Below the pieces are notes generated by a model. The model was not told the origin of the DNA. It did not search any database and was given only the letters and a program-made list of their open reading frames with translations. Below are positions 53,080 through 62,288 of a stretch of 64,000 nucleotides of DNA, one piece after another. Origin of the DNA: Geobacillus vulcani PSS1 (GTDB taxonomy: Bacteria > Bacillota > Bacilli > Bacillales > Anoxybacillaceae); assembly GCF_000733845.1 (NCBI RefSeq), contig NZ_JPOI01000001.1, forward strand, positions 2,147,501 to 2,211,500, in the 5' to 3' direction. The translations under genes and the position numbers were made by a program. Each line of letters begins with the position of its first letter. Position 1 is the first letter of the stretch.

Positions 53080-54423
53080 ATGGTGCGAAACTTACTGATT
53101 GCGGCGCTTGTCATCGCTGTCGTCGGCACTGGTTACTGGGGCTACCGCGAGCATCAGGAAAAAAACGCGATCTTAATTCATGCGGAAAACAATTACCAGC
53201 GCGCGTTCCACGATTTGGCCTACCAGATCGATTTGCTGCATGACAAGCTTGGAGCGACGCTGGCGATGAATTCGCACGCCTCGTTGTCGCCGGCGCTCGC
53301 CGAAGTGTGGAAAATCGCGTCTGAAGCCCATTCCGACGTCGGCCAGCTGCCGCTGTCACTTTTGCCGTTTAACAAGACGCAAGAGTTTTTATCGAAAATC
53401 GGCGAGTTCAGCTACCGGACGGCCGTGCGCGATTTGGAAAAAGAGCCGTTGACGGAGGAAGAGTACAAGACGCTCGAGGCGTTGTACAAAAGCGCCGGCG
53501 CGATCCGCCAAGAGTTGCGCAACGTGCAGCATTTAGTCTTAGAAAACAATTTGCGCTGGATGGACGTCGAACTGGCGCTGGCGACGAACGACGAGAAAGG
53601 CGACAACATCATTATTGACGGCTTGAAAGCGGTGGAGAAAAATGTTGATACATTCTCAAGTTCGTCCGAGTTCGGCCCGTCGTTCATCGGTCTTGCCAAT
53701 GAGGAAAAAGGCTTTGTCCGCGCGAAAGGACGCCCGATTTCCAAAGCGGAAGCCAAACGGATCGCCCGCGAGTTTCTTGGATTAAAGGGAACAGAGAACA
53801 TCAAGGTGACGGAAAGCGGCAAAGGGGCGGACGAACGATTTTATAGTTTGACGATTCACGATCCGAAAACAAAAGGCGACATTTATATGGATGTGACGAA
53901 AAACGGCGGGTATCCGATTTGGGCGTTAAACAGCCGGCCGGTCGGCAAGCCGAAGATCGGCTTGCATGAAGCGGCCAACCGCGGAATGGCGTTTTTGAAA
54001 CGGCACAAGTTCACCGGCTTTGAGTTGTACGACAGCACGCAATACGATAATGTCGCTATGCTGACGTTTGTCAAAAACGAAAACGGCGTCCGCATTTACC
54101 CGGAAGCGATCCAAATGAAAGTGGCGCTTGACAACGGCCATGTCGTCGGCTTTACAGCGCGCGACTATTTGTCATCATCCATTCCGCGTCCGCTGCCAAA
54201 ACCGACGCTCACCGTCGAGGCGGCGAAGAAAAGGTTAAACCCACATTTGAAAGTGATGGAAGAGCGTCAGGCGGTCATTATGAGCGATTTGCAAAAACCG
54301 GTGCTTTGCTATGAGTTTTTAGGAACGCTGGGCGATGAAACGTATCAACTGTTCATTAACGCCGCAACCGGTCTGGAAGAAAAAGTCGAGAAACTCGAAA
54401 GCGTGGAGCCGAATTACGGTTGA
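53080..54423 (+). CDS. ypeB: Germination protein YpeB
   Basis: Partner that localises and stabilises SleB in the spore. N-terminal membrane anchor (about 5-20), a helical middle region, and PepSY-like repeats in the C-terminal half (KAEAKRIAREFLGLKGTEN, YMDVTKNGGYPIWALNSRP). 447 residues, normal for the family. ATG 53080 follows AGGAGGGAGACGAG. Confidence 0.94.
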   Translation: MVRNLLIAALVIAVVGTGYWGYREHQEKNAILIHAENNYQRAFHDLAYQIDLLHDKLGATLAMNSHASLSPALAEVWKIASEAHSDVGQLPLSLLPFNKTQEFLSKIGEFSYRTAVRDLEKEPLTEEEYKTLEALYKSAGAIRQELRNVQHLVLENNLRWMDVELALATNDEKGDNIIIDGLKAVEKNVDTFSSSSEFGPSFIGLANEEKGFVRAKGRPISKAEAKRIAREFLGLKGTENIKVTESGKGADERFYSLTIHDPKTKGDIYMDVTKNGGYPIWALNSRPVGKPKIGLHEAANRGMAFLKRHKFTGFELYDSTQYDNVAMLTFVKNENGVRIYPEAIQMKVALDNGHVVGFTARDYLSSSIPRPLPKPTLTVEAAKKRLNPHLKVMEERQAVIMSDLQKPVLCYEFLGTLGDETYQLFINAATGLEEKVEKLESVEPNYG

Positions 54424-54434
54424 AAACAAGGGAG

Positions 54435-54470
54435 GGAAAGCTGGGACTGTCGGCTTTTCCTCTTTTTTTG
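54435..54470 (+). terminator. Terminator of sleB-ypeB
   Basis: GGAAAGC (54435-54441) pairs with GCTTTTCC (54453-54460, one bulge), then TCTTTTTTT. Confidence 0.75.
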
Positions 54471-54491
54471 GTCAAAGGCAGCCGGGCGGTA

Positions 54492-54500
54492 TGGTATAAT
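54492..54500 (+). promoter_or_regulatory. Extended -10 promoter for ypfA-ypfB
   Basis: TGGTATAAT at 54492-54500 is a near-ideal extended -10 element. The best -35 candidate (TTGGTC, 54468) is 21 bases away and so probably irrelevant. Confidence 0.6.
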
Positions 54501-54572
54501 CGTCATGGGACATCATGCGGGTCAGCGAAACGATCGTCAGTTCGGTAGCTGACTGAAAAGGGGAAAGGGAAC

Positions 54573-55244
54573 ATGATGATCAAAATCGGAGATTCGATCC
54601 GGCTTGAGCCGTCGGACGGCTCAGCGCGGCAATACCGCAGCAAAGCGCTCGCCATCGCCGACGGGGCGGTTCATATCAGTTATCCGATCGATGAACAGAG
54701 TGGAAAGACGGTTTATTTGTTGAACGGGATGCAGTTTAAAGCGAGTTTTGTCGGGCAAGACGGCGGTTTATACATCTTTGATACCGAAGTGAAGGGGAAA
54801 ATCCGCGATCCGCTGCCGATGGTCGTCTTGGCTTACCCGGGCGAGGAATACGTCGTGCGCATCCAGCGCCGCCGTTATGTTCGGGTGAAAGCGAATGTCG
54901 ATGCGGCCGTCCATCCGTCTGACGGCGAGTTCGCCCCATTTACGACGATGACGGTGGATATCAGCGCCGGCGGCGCCGCCCTCCTTGTGCCGCCCTCGCA
55001 CGCTTCGCTTCTTCGCCCCGGCATGGCGGTCGAGCTCTGGCTCGCGTTGGCGATGCGCTCCGGCGAATACCATTACGTGCAAACGAAGGCGTCGATTGTG
55101 CGCATCGTTAATGACGAGCGCGGCATAGCGAAACTGTCGGTGGAGTTCACAGACCTCGCCCCTCAAGACCGCGTCCGGCTCATTCGCTACAGCTTTGAAC
55201 GGCAGCTTGAGGAGAAAAAATGGGAGAACGAACAGAATAAATGA
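54573..55244 (+). CDS. ypfA: PilZ-domain c-di-GMP receptor YpfA (MotI/DgrA)
   Basis: YcgR-like protein that binds cyclic di-GMP and restrains flagellar motility. The N-terminal YcgR domain (about 1-95) is followed by the PilZ domain. The c-di-GMP motifs are RRRYVR (RxxxR, near residue 108) and DISAGGAALL (DxSxxG). 223 residues. ATG 54573, with ATG 54576 as alternative, behind AAAAGGGGAAAGGG. Followed by ypfB after about 50 bases. Confidence 0.9.
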   Translation: MMIKIGDSIRLEPSDGSARQYRSKALAIADGAVHISYPIDEQSGKTVYLLNGMQFKASFVGQDGGLYIFDTEVKGKIRDPLPMVVLAYPGEEYVVRIQRRRYVRVKANVDAAVHPSDGEFAPFTTMTVDISAGGAALLVPPSHASLLRPGMAVELWLALAMRSGEYHYVQTKASIVRIVNDERGIAKLSVEFTDLAPQDRVRLIRYSFERQLEEKKWENEQNK

Positions 55245-55296
55245 GTTTGGGGCGTGGAATACTGCTAGACACAACGGGAAGCAGGAGGTTTGCGCC

Positions 55297-55476
55297 ATGA
55301 AACGGGTCGAACAGATGTTGTGGAAGCTTGTCGTCATCCAGGCGATTTGTCTGTTGATCGCCCAATGGCTTGTGTTGTACACGCCAGCGGCGTTGTATAT
55401 CGGCAAGGTGTATGAATACGAAGGTGTAGCCAAGCCGGAAAAAACGAAAACAGTTGAAACGGCCGTCGACCGCTGA
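55297..55476 (+). CDS. ypfB: Small membrane protein YpfB
   Basis: 59 residues with one membrane helix (about 9-32: LWKLVVIQAICLLIAQWLV) and a hydrophilic C terminus (GKVYEYEGVAKPEKTK). The position between ypfA and cmk is that of B. subtilis ypfB. Function unknown. ATG 55297 behind GCAGGAGG. Confidence 0.82.
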   Translation: MKRVEQMLWKLVVIQAICLLIAQWLVLYTPAALYIGKVYEYEGVAKPEKTKTVETAVDR

Positions 55477-55494
55477 CGGCGGATATGGTACAAT
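55466..55494 (+). promoter_or_regulatory. Probable promoter for cmk
   Basis: TCGACC (55466-55471), 17 bases, TACAAT (55489-55494), with an extended TGG before the -10. The hairpin at 55507 lies immediately downstream of the predicted start. Confidence 0.55.
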
Positions 55495-55506
55495 GAACAT
55501 GGAGAC

Positions 55507-55530
55507 ATGCAGGGTTTTCCTGCATTTTTC
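55507..55530 (+). terminator. Terminator-like hairpin before cmk
   Basis: ATGCAGG (55507-55513) pairs with CCTGCAT (55519-55525), followed by TTTTCTTTG. It can end the ypfAB transcript, but it also falls about 8 bases after the predicted cmk transcription start. Confidence 0.7.
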
Positions 55531-55571
55531 TTTGTGCACTGATCAAGCCATTTTCAGCAAAACAGGAGGAA

Positions 55572-56249
55572 ATGATGAAACGACGAATCAGCATCGCGAT
55601 CGATGGACCCGCCGCGGCGGGGAAGAGCACGGTCGCCAAACGGATCGCTCAACGGCTTTCCTACGTATACATCGATACCGGCGCCATGTACCGCGCGCTG
55701 ACGTATCGGGCGCTTGTATGCGGCGTCGACATCCATGATGAACAGGCGCTCCTGTCGTTGCTTCGCGATACGTCAATTGAGCTGAAGCCGTCGCCGCATG
55801 GGCAGATCGTTCTAGTCAATGGCGACGATGTGACCGACATCATCCGCGGCGAGGCGGTGACGAATGCGGTGTCGCTTGTCGCGAAGCATCCGCTTGTACG
55901 CGAGGAGATGGTCGCCCGCCAGCGCGCCTTGGCGGAAGGGGGCGGCGTCGTCATGGACGGGCGCGATATCGGGACGCATGTGCTGCCGAATGCAGAAGTA
56001 AAAATTTTCCTGAAGGCTTCGGTCGAGGAGCGAGCACGGCGCCGGCATGAGGAAAATCTCGCCCGCGGCTTTCCATCCGATCTCGAAAAACTGAAAGAAG
56101 AGATCGCTCGCCGCGACCGGCTCGATTCGGAACGAGAGACAGCCCCGCTCCGCAAGGCGCCGGATGCGGTGGAAATCGATACGACATCGCTGTCAGTTGA
56201 GGAAGTGGTGGAGCGGATTATGGAGATTGTCAACGAAAGGATTGGATGA
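55572..56249 (+). CDS. cmk: Cytidylate kinase
   Basis: Phosphorylates CMP and dCMP to the diphosphates. P-loop [19 protein letters not shown]; substrate residues in [16 protein letters not shown] and [19 protein letters not shown]; lid [12 protein letters not shown]. 225 residues from ATG 55572 (or the adjacent ATG 55575) behind AACAGGAGG. Overlaps plsC as ATGA. Confidence 0.96.
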   Translation: MMKRRISIAIDGPAAAGKSTVAKRIAQRLSYVYIDTGAMYRALTYRALVCGVDIHDEQALLSLLRDTSIELKPSPHGQIVLVNGDDVTDIIRGEAVTNAVSLVAKHPLVREEMVARQRALAEGGGVVMDGRDIGTHVLPNAEVKIFLKASVEERARRRHEENLARGFPSDLEKLKEEIARRDRLDSERETAPLRKAPDAVEIDTTSLSVEEVVERIMEIVNERIG

Positions 56250-56839
56250 CGGTGGACTTTTATTCATTCGCCAAGGGGATCGTCAAGGGAGTGCTCACCC
56301 CTTTTTACCGCATTCAAACGATCGGGATTGAACAATTTCCAAAGGAAGGCGGCGTGCTTCTTTGCGCCAACCATATCAGCAACCTAGATCCGCCGGTCAT
56401 CGGCATCACGGCGCCGCGGCCGATTCGGTTTATGGCGAAAGAAGAGCTGTTTCGTGCTCCGGTCGTAAAAACACTCGTTAGAAGCTTGCATGCCTTTCCG
56501 GTCAAGCGCGGCATGAACGACCGCCAGGCGCTGCGCACCGGGCTTGAGGTGCTGAAGCAAGGCGAAGTGCTCGGCATTTTTCCGGAAGGGACGCGCAGCA
56601 AAGACGGCCGACTGAAAAAGGCGCTGCCCGGCGTTGGCTTTTTCGCTTTGCGCACCGATGCCGCCGTTGTCCCGTGCGCCATTGTCGGCCCGTACCGTCC
56701 GTTTGTGCCGCTTAAGGTTGTGTACGGAGCGCCGATCGATATGGCGCCGCTGCGCGCGCGGAAAGCGAGCCCGGAAGAAGCGGCCGATTACATTATGGAT
56801 CATATCCGCCGGCTCCTCGAAGAGCATCAGCGAACATGA
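56246..56839 (+). CDS. plsC: 1-acyl-sn-glycerol-3-phosphate acyltransferase
   Basis: Membrane-associated acyltransferase that makes phosphatidic acid. Acyltransferase motif I is [13 protein letters not shown] (NHxxxxD), motif III is [12 protein letters not shown], and [11 protein letters not shown] is motif IV. 197 residues. The start codon overlaps the cmk stop, so the two are co-translated. Confidence 0.93.
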   Translation: MTVDFYSFAKGIVKGVLTPFYRIQTIGIEQFPKEGGVLLCANHISNLDPPVIGITAPRPIRFMAKEELFRAPVVKTLVRSLHAFPVKRGMNDRQALRTGLEVLKQGEVLGIFPEGTRSKDGRLKKALPGVGFFALRTDAAVVPCAIVGPYRPFVPLKVVYGAPIDMAPLRARKASPEEAADYIMDHIRRLLEEHQRT

Positions 56840-56912
56840 AAGGAACATGCTGTTCAAGGCATCCCTTCCACCGTCTTAATGAGCATTATAGTACATGTTG
56901 ATTGAGAAAATA

Positions 56913-56921
56913 TGGTATACT
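56913..56921 (+). promoter_or_regulatory. Extended -10 promoter for ypfD
   Basis: TGGTATACT at 56913-56921. No good -35 at normal distance. The leader of about 90 bases is very GC-rich (56950-56990) and includes the palindrome TGACAGTTGTCA. Confidence 0.5.
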
Positions 56922-57018
56922 AATTAGAAAAGCGTCCTTATTTTGCCGACAGCCGGCCGCGGCCTCGGCGCGAGGCGCGCTTTTGACAGTTGTCAGTCGA
57001 TGAAGGAGGGTTTTTGCG

Positions 57019-58182
57019 ATGACAGAAGAGATGAATGTGCAAGTCAATGTGTATGAAGTGGGCGATATCGTCCGCGGCAAAGTGGTGAAGCTTGAGGACA
57101 AGCAAGTGCTTGTCGAGGTGGAAAACAGCAAGCAAAGCGGCATCATTCCGATCAGCGAGCTGTCGAACTTGCATATTGAAAAACCGAGCGATGCCGTCGC
57201 TGTCGGCGATGAAGTGACGGCCAAAGTCAAGAAAGTGGAAGAAGGAAAAGACGGGGAAGAAGGGTTGCTCATTTTATCGAAAAGAGCGGTGGACGCCGAG
57301 CGGGCTTGGGAAGATCTTGAGCGCAAATTTGCAAGCGGCGAAACATTTGAAACGGTCATTAAAGACATCGTCAAAGGCGGTCTTGTCGCCGACGTCGGAG
57401 TGCGCGGCTTCATCCCGGCGTCGCTTGTCGAGCCGCATTACGTCGAAGATTTTTCCGATTATAAAGGAAAAACGCTCGCCGTGAAAGTCGTCGAGCTTGA
57501 TCGTGAGAAAAACCGCGTCATTTTGTCGCATCGGGCGGTCGTTGAGGAAGAACAAGCGCGACAGCAAAAAGAGTTGCTCTCCCGCCTTGAGCCGGGGCAA
57601 GTGTTGGATGGCGTCGTCCGCCGCATTGCCGATTTCGGCGTCTTTGTCGATGTCGGCGGGTTTGACGGGCTCGTACATATTTCCCAGCTTTCCCATACGC
57701 GCGTCGCTCATCCGTCGGAAGTGGTGAAAGAAGGCGATGCGGTGAAAGTGAAAGTGTTGGCCGTCGATCCGGAGAACGGGCGCCTGTCGCTGTCGATCAA
57801 AGAAGCGCTGCCGGGCCCATGGGAAGGCCTCAGCGAAAAAGTGAAACCGGGTGATGTCGTCACCGGGACGGTGAAACGACTCGCTTCGTTCGGCGCGTTT
57901 GTGGAAGTCTTCCCAGGCGTCGAAGGGTTGGTGCATGTGTCGCAAATCGCCAACCGCCGCATCGGCTCGCCGCATGAAGTGCTGAAAGAAGGCGATGAAG
58001 TAAAGGCGAAAGTGCTCGACGTCAACGAGGCGGATCACCGCCTTTCCCTCAGCATCCGCGCGCTGCTTGAGGAAGAGGCGGCCGCGCCGGCTGAGGACTA
58101 CAGCCAATATACAAGAACGTCGGAAGCGCGTGGTTTCCAGCTCGGTGAAGTGATCGGCGAGCAGCTGAAAAAATTAAAATAA
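57019..58182 (+). CDS. ypfD: S1-domain RNA-binding protein YpfD (ribosomal protein S1 homologue)
   Basis: Four S1 OB-fold repeats in 387 residues, beginning near residues 12, 98, 183 and 268. Typical S1 motifs: GDIVRGKVVKLEDKQVLVEV, VRRIADFGVFVDVGGFDGLV followed by HISQL, and VKRLASFGAFVEVFPGVEGL followed by VHVSQI. Shorter than the six-domain E. coli S1, as usual for Firmicutes. ATG 57019 behind AAGGAGGG. A strong terminator follows, and the germination operon is inserted after it. Confidence 0.94.
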   Translation: MTEEMNVQVNVYEVGDIVRGKVVKLEDKQVLVEVENSKQSGIIPISELSNLHIEKPSDAVAVGDEVTAKVKKVEEGKDGEEGLLILSKRAVDAERAWEDLERKFASGETFETVIKDIVKGGLVADVGVRGFIPASLVEPHYVEDFSDYKGKTLAVKVVELDREKNRVILSHRAVVEEEQARQQKELLSRLEPGQVLDGVVRRIADFGVFVDVGGFDGLVHISQLSHTRVAHPSEVVKEGDAVKVKVLAVDPENGRLSLSIKEALPGPWEGLSEKVKPGDVVTGTVKRLASFGAFVEVFPGVEGLVHVSQIANRRIGSPHEVLKEGDEVKAKVLDVNEADHRLSLSIRALLEEEAAAPAEDYSQYTRTSEARGFQLGEVIGEQLKKLK

Positions 58183-58221
58183 TGCAGAGCCGCAAAATCA
58201 ACTAGCTGGCAAAACAAAGCG

Positions 58222-58275
58222 AAAGCTCCCTTTTGCCCGATGGTTTCCTCCATCGGGTCGGAGGGAGCTTTTTTG
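58222..58275 (+). terminator. Terminator of ypfD
   Basis: A long two-part stem: AAAGCTCCCT (58222-58231) with AGGGAGCTTT (58262-58271), and an inner CCGATGG/CCATCGG, followed by TTTTTTG. Confidence 0.9.
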
Positions 58276-58291
58276 CTTGATTCATTGCAAT

Positions 58292-58321
58292 GAAGAAACA
58301 GTAGGCAGAAAACTCATATTT
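58292..58321 (+). promoter_or_regulatory. Possible sigma-G promoter of the ger operon
   Basis: GAAGA (58292-58296), 18 bases, CATATTT (58315-58321) partly match the forespore sigma-G pattern. Each box has one mismatch, so this is tentative; germinant receptor operons are normally sigma-G dependent. Confidence 0.35.
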
Positions 58322-58371
58322 TACCGTTAAAACGGAAACCTTACGTATTAGGATGGTAAGGAGGGAAGGAC

Positions 58372-59922
58372 ATGCCGTTTTTGCCAACGCGGAGGAGAAA
58401 CAATCAGCCGCTTCCCATAGAAGACAAGGAAGAAGAGCAGCAAGAGCTTCTAACGGTCGATCTCAATGAAAACGTAGAGAAAATCAAAACGATTTATCAG
58501 GATTGTATGGATGTCGTCTTTCGAAAGTTTCAAATGTTTGCTGACACTGATGCGGTGATCATTTATATCAACGGATTGGCGAATATCGAAGAAATTCATG
58601 AACATGTGCTTGAGCCGTTGATGGAGCATGGTTGGGTCGATGGAAACGGCATGCCGCCGGCTGAACAGCTCGTTGACATGAAGCGCTTTATCGAACAGCG
58701 ACTGCCTGTCTCGAAAGTATATCGGGCGCAGACGGTAGCGCAGTGCATTGAGCATCTTGCAGAGGGGAATGCGGTGCTGCTTGTCGACGGGCAAAGCGAA
58801 GGGGTTGCCCTAGGCTTGTCCAAATGGGAAAAGCGGGCGATTGAAGAACCGGTGGCGGAATCGGGAATCAGGGGGCCGCGCGAAGGATTTATTGAATCGC
58901 TCGAAACCAATCTCTCCTTACTGCGGCGCCGAATCCGCAGTCCACTGCTGAAAGCCAAAGCGATCGCTTTAGGCAAGTATACGAAAACGGAAGTCGCTGT
59001 TTGTTATATAGAGGGCGTGGCTGCGCCGGCGTTGGTCGCTGAAATCGAACAGCGGCTCCGGCGCGTGGAATTGGACGGCGTGCTGGAAACAGGGTATATC
59101 GAGGAGATCATCCAAGACCACCCGTACTCCCCGTTTCCGCAAGTGTTGAATACCGAACGGCCCGATGTGGCGGTGGCCAGTTTGCTTGAAGGGCGCATTG
59201 TCATTGTGCAAGACGGCACTCCGTTTGTGCTTGTGATGCCGGTGTCGTTTTATTCGTTGATGCAGTCGAGCGAAGATTACTATCAACGTTCATTGATCAG
59301 CACGCTGATCCGCCTGCTCCGGTATTTGTTTTTATTGGTGTCGCTCTTGCTGCCATCGGCGTACATCGCTATTTTGACCTTTCACCAAGAAATGATTCCA
59401 ACGACCCTTTTATTAACCGTCGCTGCGTCAAGGGAGCGCGTTCCTTTCCCGGCGTTTGTCGAAGCCTTGATCATGGAAATCGTCTTTGAAGCGCTGCGTG
59501 AAGCCGGTGTGCGGCTTCCCAAACAGGCGGGGGCAGCCGTCAGCATCGTTGGCGCGCTTGTCATCGGCCAGGCAGCTGTTCAGGCCGGCCTTGTCTCCGC
59601 ACCGATGATCATGGTGGTGGCGCTGACGGGGATCGCATCGTTTATGTTTCCGCGTTTTACTGCGGCCATCGCGCTGCGCATGCTGCGCTTTCCGATGATG
59701 ATTTTGGCCGGATCGTTAGGGCTGCTGGGCATTATGCTTGGGCTGCTTCTGATCCTGACTCATATGGCGTCTCTTCGTTCGCTTGGCGTTCCGTATCTTT
59801 CAGTGCATGTTCCCAATGCCGGCCATCATATGGATGACGTGCTGATCCGCACTCCGTGGTGGAAAGCAAACGCTGATTCGCGCGTGAATGAGCGGCGCAG
59901 CCAACAGACGGCAAAGGAGTGA
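58372..59922 (+). CDS. Germinant receptor A subunit (GerA/GerKA family)
   Basis: The A subunit of a GerA-type receptor in the spore inner membrane. The hydrophilic N-terminal half (about 1-300) carries VFRKFQMFADTDAVIIYING and the conserved SESGIRGPREGF-type motif (AESGIRGPREGFIESLETNL). The C-terminal half has four or five membrane helices, including PSAYIAILTFHQEMIPTTLL and GAAVSIVGALVIGQAAVQAG. 516 residues. Start ATG 58372 behind AAGGAGGGAAGG. Overlaps the B subunit gene. Which germinant it recognises cannot be told from sequence. Confidence 0.93.
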   Translation: MPFLPTRRRNNQPLPIEDKEEEQQELLTVDLNENVEKIKTIYQDCMDVVFRKFQMFADTDAVIIYINGLANIEEIHEHVLEPLMEHGWVDGNGMPPAEQLVDMKRFIEQRLPVSKVYRAQTVAQCIEHLAEGNAVLLVDGQSEGVALGLSKWEKRAIEEPVAESGIRGPREGFIESLETNLSLLRRRIRSPLLKAKAIALGKYTKTEVAVCYIEGVAAPALVAEIEQRLRRVELDGVLETGYIEEIIQDHPYSPFPQVLNTERPDVAVASLLEGRIVIVQDGTPFVLVMPVSFYSLMQSSEDYYQRSLISTLIRLLRYLFLLVSLLLPSAYIAILTFHQEMIPTTLLLTVAASRERVPFPAFVEALIMEIVFEALREAGVRLPKQAGAAVSIVGALVIGQAAVQAGLVSAPMIMVVALTGIASFMFPRFTAAIALRMLRFPMMILAGSLGLLGIMLGLLLILTHMASLRSLGVPYLSVHVPNAGHHMDDVLIRTPWWKANADSRVNERRSQQTAKE

Positions 59923-61049
59923 AAAAGACGGTGGAAAAGGAAAAAATCACGTCCGTCCAAATGATGTTTCTTCTCTACCCGACTGTTATCGCCACCGCTA
60001 TTTTGATCGTTCCGGGAGTGACGGCCCACCATGCGAAACAAGATATGTGGATTTCGCCGCTGTGGGCGTCGCTTGCCGGCTTTTTGGCCGTGTACATCAC
60101 GGTGCGGCTGCATCGCCTCTACCCGAAAAAAACGCCGATCGAATACAGCGTGGACATTGTTGGCCAGTTTTTGGGGAAATTGATCGGATTGATTTGGTTG
60201 TTTTTCTATTTCCATGTAACGGGAATTGTTATTCGCGAGTATGGAGAGTTTGTCGTGGGCAACTTTTTGTTTCGCACGCCCATCAGCGTTGTGATGGGAA
60301 GCATGGTGTTTGTCTGCGCCGTGGCGGTTCGCAGCGGGCTTAACGTGTTGGGACAGCTCGCGCAATTGCTGGTTCCGTTTGTCATTATGCTGCTGATGAT
60401 GATCGTCATTTTGTTGCTTCCGGATATCGACTTGAGAAATATGCTGCCGATCATGGAAAAAGGGGTCATGCCGTCGATTATGGGATCGGTGATTCCGCAA
60501 GGCTGGTTCAGCGAATGCTTTTTGATGGCTTTTTTGCTTCCTTATGTCATTGATCAACATAACGGGCCGAAGTGGGGGAACATGGCCGTTGTGTTCATTG
60601 CTTTGACCTTGCTTATGACTAATTTGGTCACCCTGTTGGTGTTTGGAGCGATTACCGCCCATTTTGTGTATCCGGTGATGACTATCGTTCGCTACATCAG
60701 TATTGCTGATTTTTTGGAACACCTTGAAGCTGTGGTCATGGCGCTTTGGGTGGTTGGCGTTTTTTTAAAGATTTCTGTCTTTTATTATGCCATAGCCGTA
60801 GCCATGGCTAAATGGCTGAATCTGGAACATTACCAGCCGCTTGTGTTTCCGGTTGGATGGATTTTGTTGTTCATGTCCATTTGGGCGACGCGGGATTTAA
60901 TGGAATTGACCCATTTTGTCGCCACGACCGGCCCCTTTTATTTGATGTTTGTCCAAATCATTCTTCCGTGGCTTCTGCTGCTTATTGCTAAATGGAGGAA
61001 GCGGGCCGTTTCATCATCTGACGCTGTTTTGCAGGAACACGGGAAGTAG
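59919..61049 (+). CDS. Germinant receptor B subunit (GerB/GerKB family)
   Basis: Ten-helix membrane protein of the APC transporter superfamily that forms the germinant-binding part of the receptor. 376 residues, with SVQMMFLLYPTVIATAILIV at the first helix and FFYFHVTGIVIREYGEFV further on. GTG start at 59919 (K-K-T-V-E-K), overlapping the A subunit stop. The C subunit gene follows after 39 bases. Confidence 0.92.
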   Translation: MKKTVEKEKITSVQMMFLLYPTVIATAILIVPGVTAHHAKQDMWISPLWASLAGFLAVYITVRLHRLYPKKTPIEYSVDIVGQFLGKLIGLIWLFFYFHVTGIVIREYGEFVVGNFLFRTPISVVMGSMVFVCAVAVRSGLNVLGQLAQLLVPFVIMLLMMIVILLLPDIDLRNMLPIMEKGVMPSIMGSVIPQGWFSECFLMAFLLPYVIDQHNGPKWGNMAVVFIALTLLMTNLVTLLVFGAITAHFVYPVMTIVRYISIADFLEHLEAVVMALWVVGVFLKISVFYYAIAVAMAKWLNLEHYQPLVFPVGWILLFMSIWATRDLMELTHFVATTGPFYLMFVQIILPWLLLLIAKWRKRAVSSSDAVLQEHGK

Positions 61050-61088
61050 TAAAGCCCCTTATCATTGAGCGAAAAAGGATGAACCGAC

Positions 61089-62288
61089 ATGATCGCCTGG
61101 AAACAATGGAGACTGATGGTTTCCTTTCTCTTTATGATTGCCCATTTTGCCCTGCTTTGTGGGTGCTGGGATCGCGAGGAGGTCAATGATCTCGCGCTCG
61201 TGCTCGGAATTGGCATTGATCGGACGGAACAAGGGAAGATCAGGATGACCGTAGAGATCGCGGTGCCGCGGACAATCGGGGGACAGATGCTAGGGGGAGG
61301 AGGCAGCAGCAACGAGGGAGAGACGATCGTGCGTTCGGGAACAGGCGTGACGATTGGGGATGCCATCGCCCAGCTGCAGGAGCGGCTGTCCCGCCGCCTG
61401 TTTTGGGGACATACGAAGGTCATTGTGTTTGGCGAAAAAGCAGCGAAGGCGGGCATTCGCGAACATCTTGATTTTCTCGCCCGCCACCCGCAAACCCGGA
61501 TTCGGTCCAATGTCTTTGTCAGCCAAGGCACGGCGAAGAGCGTGCTGCAATTGGTTCCGATCATCGAGCAAAGTTCATCAGAAGCGTTGCGGGAATTGGC
61601 GGAATCAAGAACACTGCTGAAGAAAACGGTGAAAGAAACGCTGCAAATGCTAAGCAGCGAGGCGCAAACCATCGTGCTTCCCATGGTCAAAGTGCTGCCG
61701 CCGGAAAAAGGGAAAAAACCAATTCAAACGATGCCCTTTATTTATGGAACCGCCATTTTTAAAAAAGATCAAATGGTCGGCCAAATTGACGACTATCTCA
61801 CTCGCGGCTTGTTATGGATTCGAAATGAAATCGAGCAAGCGCATATTACCGTGGCCGTCAAAGGGGAGCAAGGGAACATCACCTCGAGGATGATTCGTTC
61901 GCGCACCGTTCTCATGCCGAAATACGAGCAAGGAAGGTGGAAAATGACCATCAAGGTGACAACGGAAGACGACATCATCCTCAACGGAACGAAGTTGGAC
62001 TTATTAAGCGCCAAGAACATTCAAAGGGTCAAAGCGCAGCTGGAGAAGGATATTAGCCGGCGGATGCGGGAGGTCTTGAACAGCGTGCAGAAAGAAATGA
62101 AAATTGATGTGTTCGGCTTTGCTGATGCGTTTTACAAAAAATATCCACATCAATGGCACCGCATGAAACCACGCTGGGAGGATATTTTCCCCAACCTGCC
62201 TGTTGAGCTGAACATCACAGTGAAAGTGCGCAGGCCGGGAATGAATTTCTCTCCGCAAGGCGTGCCGGAACCAGAGGTGAAAAAATGA
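61089..62288 (+). CDS. Germinant receptor C subunit, Ger(x)C lipoprotein
   Basis: Lipoprotein subunit. The signal peptide ends in the lipobox LLCGC (Cys about residue 27), followed by the family opening WDREEVNDLALVLGIGIDR. Later motifs: GHTKVIVFGEKAAKAGIREH and FLARHPQTRIRSNVFVS in the central domain. 399 residues. ATG 61089 after a weak GAAAAAGGATGAACC site. Overlaps the small D gene as ATGA. Confidence 0.93.
   Translation: MIAWKQWRLMVSFLFMIAHFALLCGCWDREEVNDLALVLGIGIDRTEQGKIRMTVEIAVPRTIGGQMLGGGGSSNEGETIVRSGTGVTIGDAIAQLQERLSRRLFWGHTKVIVFGEKAAKAGIREHLDFLARHPQTRIRSNVFVSQGTAKSVLQLVPIIEQSSSEALRELAESRTLLKKTVKETLQMLSSEAQTIVLPMVKVLPPEKGKKPIQTMPFIYGTAIFKKDQMVGQIDDYLTRGLLWIRNEIEQAHITVAVKGEQGNITSRMIRSRTVLMPKYEQGRWKMTIKVTTEDDIILNGTKLDLLSAKNIQRVKAQLEKDISRRMREVLNSVQKEMKIDVFGFADAFYKKYPHQWHRMKPRWEDIFPNLPVELNITVKVRRPGMNFSPQGVPEPEVKK

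Noticed and set aside
56898..56921. TTGATT as the -35 for ypfD
   Set aside because: Only 12 bases separate it from TATACT.
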